NCBI GenBank assembly: GCA_019096195.1 | Contig: JAGTXK010000014.1 | Location: 124,001 to 188,000, forward strand | Source: Boletus sp. NGJ | Taxonomy: Eukaryota > Basidiomycota > Agaricomycetes > Boletales > Boletaceae | Reading direction: 5' to 3' | Length of the DNA: 64,000 nt | Part shown: in pieces, positions 60,592 through 64,000 of the stretch | How positions within the stretch are numbered: the stretch's first letter is position 1 | Layout of the letters: each line of letters starts with the position of its first letter | Notes under the pieces: model-generated | Told to the model about the DNA's origin: nothing | Databases searched by the model: none | The model's input: only the letters and a program-made list of their open reading frames with translations | Translations under genes and position numbers: made by a program

Positions 60592-60943
60592 TGAAAGAGA
60601 AAAGCCTTAATATCCTTAGGGGCGCGAAGAGCACTATCCACAGGAGAGAAAAGGAATTTCAAGACTAGAGAATACAGGTGTTGATATACTACTTTATATA
60701 CATAGGAAGGTGTACACAGACCAGCTTAGGGCTGGTCACAGAAACTACTAGAATGTTCTATCTGGTGACGTAGTGGGGTCTAGACTGTTCTAGGGGTATC
60801 GGGTTGTGACGTAGTCTGACTAATGTATGATGTATGGCCTAGGCGTAAGGCCTAGGTGTGAGATAACTATGTAAGTGTTCGTGGAGTCGTTAAGTGTTAG
60901 CTAACTATGATAAATAGAAAAGAAATGTCCAAAAATCGTTTCA
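60592..60943 (-). repeat. E7 5' LTR
   Basis: 352 bp; on the minus strand TGAAACGATTTTTGG...CTCTTTCA, same family as the E2 LTR. Confidence 0.92.
60655..60700 (-). promoter_or_regulatory. E7 core promoter: TATA box and predicted transcript start
   Basis: Minus-strand TATATAA starts at 60700 and the R block TAGTCTTGAAATT starts at 60667, 33 nt apart as in E2 and E3. Confidence 0.7.
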
Positions 60944-61050
60944 ATTGGCCTCCACAATCTCCAGATCTTAATCCTATTGAACACCTTTGGCATCACATTA
61001 AAAAGGAGCTTACCAAGTATTTAAGACATGCCAAAGGAGTATGGGAGATC
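60944..61050 (+). mobile_element. Tc1 transposase fragment at the E7 boundary
   Basis: Reads WPPQSPDLNPIEHLWHHIKK then ELTKYLRHAKGVWE, the C-terminal end of a Tc1 DDE core with the catalytic Glu. It is cut on the left by the E7 LTR and differs from families T-a and T-b. Short relic. Confidence 0.8.
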
Positions 61051-61083
61051 TGAGAGGGCATTCTCGGCACTCTTTGACCTAGG

Positions 61084-63170
61084 ATGCTCCGAGGTTCCAT
61101 TCTGAAAATCCCAGTGCAAAAGCTTCTGGAATTGCAGGCAGTGCTTCCCAGGTCTGCTTTAGTTGAGGACATGCTCTCGGTGGCCCTTGCATCTCAGCTT
61201 TCTGTGAGTGCCAGGCTGGATGGATGGATTTCTTTCGCCAAAGGACAACCTCTTTCCACCGTCCTATCAAGAACCAATCCATCACGCACCAGCTATCTTC
61301 AATCCCTCCCATTCAAATGCTCAAGAAGGAAACCTGGACCAACTCCACAGCGGGCATTGTCATCGCTTTGTTGCACCTGAACCTGACTTCTATATAAACA
61401 TGTGTAACTTGGCTGAACAGCAAACAGTGGACTTGATTTGGTATCCATATGCTCGCCCCCCTTGCGGTCCTTCTCGACTGTACTGCATTCACAAGTGGAG
61501 ACCTATCCCAGATACATGATGACATTCTCAGGAGCTTATTGAATCAGCTCTTTCCGAGCAAGCAGCGTCGCGGCTCTAGCCCTGCTCAATATTTCGAGTG
61601 TATACGCAAGATCCTGGAGCTTTCAGGCACTAAAGGAGTACTCAACTTGCATCTGTGTCACAAGAGCACATGCAGGGCATCCCTGTTATGGATTTCGAGT
61701 TTGAAATGACATTTCTTGCATGCAAGTTCCTCGGGGTCTCTGGTTGTGGTGCTCTTACGACGAGTATTGTCAATAGTACCTTTTGATGGGCTGTTCGACG
61801 CCTTTCTAGTGACACTGCCAATTTGGAGGGCTTGAGTATGGCCCTGCCAGTGGAGAATCTCAGTGGGTGATTGAGAACCTCTTTTCCTCGTCCCCAACTG
61901 AATGACAAGAGTAGAACATGTTGCAACGCAGCAAAAGATGCTCAAATTGCATCTGGTGGAGCCATTGTTGACCACCAGTTCAATGCGCCACCCTCTAGAC
62001 GCGAACATGCTTGACCTCACTGTGGTATTGGCGAACAAAACACCACTCAAGGTGAGCCAGAGCATGTGCTGTGCCCAACCTCAATCACTGCACTTTTAGC
62101 CTGTTGTCATCAACCGACTCCTGGAAAATGTTCTTCAACACCAATATTTCATCTCCTGCTAATGGTGATCATGTTGTCTGCACAGATGCTCATAGAGTGT
62201 CCTCCAATGACCCCTCTAGGCTGGGTTGGCGTCTTCTAGAACAACATCGTCAGCTTGCTTATTTAATGTCTCTCGTCAAAGACCCCAACATATGCAAGAC
62301 AGCCCTCTGCCAGATCACAAGTCTCTGGGAGAGTGTACAGGTGAGTGACAAAGAACATGCGACTTGGGTGCCAGTCAACAGTTTGTAAATCCATTTGGGA
62401 AAACCTTTTTTTGTGCAGCAGATGTTCAATATGCATGAAAAGCGTCAAGTCATATACGTGTTCTGCCTGCTTGAGCATGTGATGAATCCACCCGCGAATG
62501 CCAACAACCTACCTTGGTGGCTCCCGATGTTTACAACGCTCATCTTGCTGCATGCCCTTTGCGGCATCTTTTACCCCTCAAATTTTATCTATGGACGATG
62601 GGAAGGGACTGAAGCGGCATACACTTGGGATTTGGCGGCCAGTATTTTTCAGAGCCGAAAGAACGACATGAATGTGTGCGCTGGAATCTTGGAGGTTGGT
62701 GGGTTTGTTCTCATGTGAGGTTGATTGAGATGCTCGGACTGATGCCTTTTTGGGAGGGTGGGAATGAAATAGATATTAGCAAACCTGACATGCAATCCAC
62801 AAGTTTGTACTTCCCTTGTCCTCAAGTCATCCTGTTTTGTCATGAATTGAGATGCAGGTCGGGGACAGCCCTGGCAAGGAATCGAAGGCGTGGCTTCGCA
62901 TTTTTGAAAACGTCCTCATAGTCACCAATACCTCCAAGTTGAGTTGAGTGATGGAAGACTAATGGTGTTCGACCCTGTGTCAACATTTGTCTTCTCTCCT
63001 GCAGAACAAAGATACAGTCACTCCACATTGTCTCTTTGTTGCCAACAAGTGTCATTGTGTTTTGAAGATGAGGCAATGGCTATCCTGCAGCAAGGTGTCG
63101 CAGTCATTCTACAGCTCAGCCTGATCCAATATTGCAAAGCTCTTAGGCAGCACAATGCTGCAGGGAATAC
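61084..63170 (+). pseudogene. Decayed spliced host-like gene, unidentified
   Basis: Several coding-like segments lie in one direction. Two introns keep frame: 62052-62099 (48 bp, GTGAGC...TTTAG), joining MLDLTVVLANKTPLK to PVVINRLLENVLQHQYF, and 62341-62418 (78 bp, GTGAGT...GTGCAG), joining TALCQITSLWESVQ to QMFNMHEKRQVIYVF. Near 62.5 kb WWLPMFTTLILLHALCGIFY could be a membrane segment or a buried helix, and FIYGRWEGTEAAYTWDLAAS follows. Earlier segments (61084 onward; LLELQAVLPRSALVEDMLSV) need several frame changes. A stop in the 62100-62340 exon and frame breaks upstream suggest a pseudogene. No family recognised. Confidence 0.5.
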
Positions 63171-63230
63171 ATAGAAAGAATGAGAGGGTGTTCATGATAC
63201 TATTGATATGTACAATGCAACAGTATGATA

Positions 63231-64000
63231 CTAGAATGCGACAACACCTTTCAACTTGCACAACTTCTTCTCAACCCACTTCATCCGCATGCTATTCTGG
63301 AATGTGACAAAGAACCTTACAGCATGTTCATTGTTCTTGTCACTCATATAGTCAGCGAGTAGCATCTTGTCGTTGTCATCAACAGGGAGATTGCTGACAA
63401 TGGCCGTGGCACACAATATAAGATTGGCTGTACTACTTGCTGGTGGGACAGCGGTTGTGGAAATCCTGGCACTGCCCTGAGTTTCCTTCAATTGGATGAG
63501 AGAGGCCATGGTGTTCGAGGAGAGTGTCGCCATCTTGTCCATAGCTGCACCACCTTGCAGCTGGGCCTGAACTGACGCCAACGGTGGTTGTGAGCGTTTG
63601 CTAGCAGACAATGCCCCCAAATCTGCATTGCTTGCGGGCTGTTTCCATTTGTTGCAGCTGATGCTGGTGTGGGCAGAGGAGTGGCCTGATGTTGGTGCAG
63701 AGATGCACAAACCTGGGGCTGATGGTGGGAGCAAGTTGGGATTGGGCAGTGATGGGTGGCACGAGAAGAGTGTTGAGTTGGGGGCTGGTGGTGGGATTGA
63801 GTTGGAATCGGGCGGTGGTGGATGGTGTGAGAGGAGCGCTGAGTATGGGGCTGATGGCGGGATTGAGCTGGAGTTGGGCGGCAGTGGATGGTGTAAGAAA
63901 AGTGCCAAGTAGAGGGCTGATGGCGGGATTGAGTCGGAATTGGGCAGCAGGGGATGATGTGAGAAGTGCGCCACATTGGGGTCTGATGATACGAATGTGT
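63231..64000 (-). CDS. Pro/Ser-rich tandem-repeat protein, partial, continues past the window
   Basis: Open from the window edge (no stop upstream in frame; the true start lies beyond 64000) to a stop at 63231. The N-terminal visible part has three tandem copies of a 22-residue unit (HHPLLPNSDSIPPSALYLAL type, 66 bp each) and a fourth degenerate one, so likely disordered. The C-terminal ~110 residues look folded: MDKMATLSSNTMASLIQLKE, then LPVDDNDKMLLADYMSDKN and MKWVEKKLCKLKGVV. No family recognised; it could be the tail of a DNA-binding or transposon-associated protein. CpG content is normal, unlike the old elements, so it may be a live gene. Confidence 0.5.
   Translation of the reverse strand, partial: TFVSSDPNVAHFSHHPLLPNSDSIPPSALYLALFLHHPLPPNSSSIPPSAPYSALLSHHPPPPDSNSIPPPAPNSTLFSCHPSLPNPNLLPPSAPGLCISAPTSGHSSAHTSISCNKWKQPASNADLGALSASKRSQPPLASVQAQLQGGAAMDKMATLSSNTMASLIQLKETQGSARISTTAVPPASSTANLILCATAIVSNLPVDDNDKMLLADYMSDKNNEHAVRFFVTFQNSMRMKWVEKKLCKLKGVVAF
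63740..63975 (-). repeat. 66-bp coding minisatellite, three to four units
   Basis: Tandem units within the ORF at 63231-64000, each encoding HHP...PNS...SIPPSAP....L with only point differences. Confidence 0.7.

Larger units (their letters stand above)
55302..60943 (-). mobile_element. Ty3/Gypsy chromovirus E7, 3'-truncated
   Basis: Minus strand: 5' LTR (60943-60592), PBS, structured leader, gag, protease, RT, RNase H and integrase up to its catalytic core, where it is cut near 55302 (no chromodomain or 3' LTR). CpG retention is intermediate between E2 and E6, so intermediate age. It has long unbroken stretches and only a few breaks. The 5' LTR sits in a Tc1 transposase relic (60944 onward). 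Confidence 0.9.

Noticed and set aside
61289-61500. LINE reverse transcriptase C-terminal region (QLHSGH-like motif)
   Set aside because: Only a few residues match, and the zinc-finger and RNase H motifs expected around it are absent.
1-64000. CRISPR arrays, tRNA, rRNA, riboswitches
   Set aside because: No regular repeat-spacer array and no cloverleaf or rRNA core motif was seen. The tandem repeats present are minisatellites in an LTR and an ORF.

Overview
The window is a retrotransposon graveyard from a basidiomycete fungus, most likely Agaricomycetes. The evidence is short introns (48-52 bp, GTRAGT...YAG) in the one gene that can be modelled, a DUF6532-like relic, Ty3/Gypsy chromoviruses with a C-terminal chromodomain, and fungal-type Tc1, hAT and Helitron relics. 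I see no intact host gene, rRNA, tRNA or CRISPR. CpG is strongly depleted in the older copies (TpG/CpA excess) and kept in the younger ones, which fits methylation and deamination.

Layout. 1-3211 and 20924-22567 look like two halves of one Gypsy element (E1, + strand). Between them lies a segment carrying a decayed five-exon gene (3451-5131). Its N-terminus copies the histone H3 tail; a PHD-like finger, a caspase/CHAT-like region and a zinc ribbon follow. Into this segment went Gypsy E2 (5195-20107, TSD CTAAG). E2 was hit by Gypsy E3 in its 5' LTR (5362-11817, TSD AGACC) and by a Tc1 transposon in its leader (12408-14017). 22568-28314 is a minus-strand Gypsy of another family (E4), carrying a young solo LTR (24477-25432, TSD CACAT). 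28315-30799 holds a DUF6532-like relic and unassigned AT-rich DNA. 30800-45325 is a minus-strand Gypsy (E5) split by a plus-strand relative (E6, 34009-44078); E6 carries a Tc1 element, a solo LTR and a Copia fragment. 45947-47527 is a Helitron helicase relic, 49002-51103 a Tc1 copy with a solo LTR inside, and 52044-53438 a hAT transposase relic. 55302-60943 is Gypsy E7 (minus). 61051-64000 is host-like: a decayed spliced gene and a Pro/Ser-rich ORF that runs off the window.

Main results. (1) The H3-tail-mimic gene. (2) A 1,460-bp inverted repeat that matches base for base wherever I compared it, shared by E5 and E6 and flanked on both sides by roughly 20% divergence, as expected of gene conversion. 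(3) In four Gypsy lineages the primer-binding site is complementary to that element's own predicted 5' transcript end, with compensatory changes and a constant 33-nt TATA-to-R spacing, i.e. self-primed reverse transcription. (4) A leader hairpin with covarying stems is shared by Gypsy elements whose LTRs and Gag are unrelated. (5) Two Tc1 families share an unusual long-TIR design. All positions were read by eye, with no alignment or database search.
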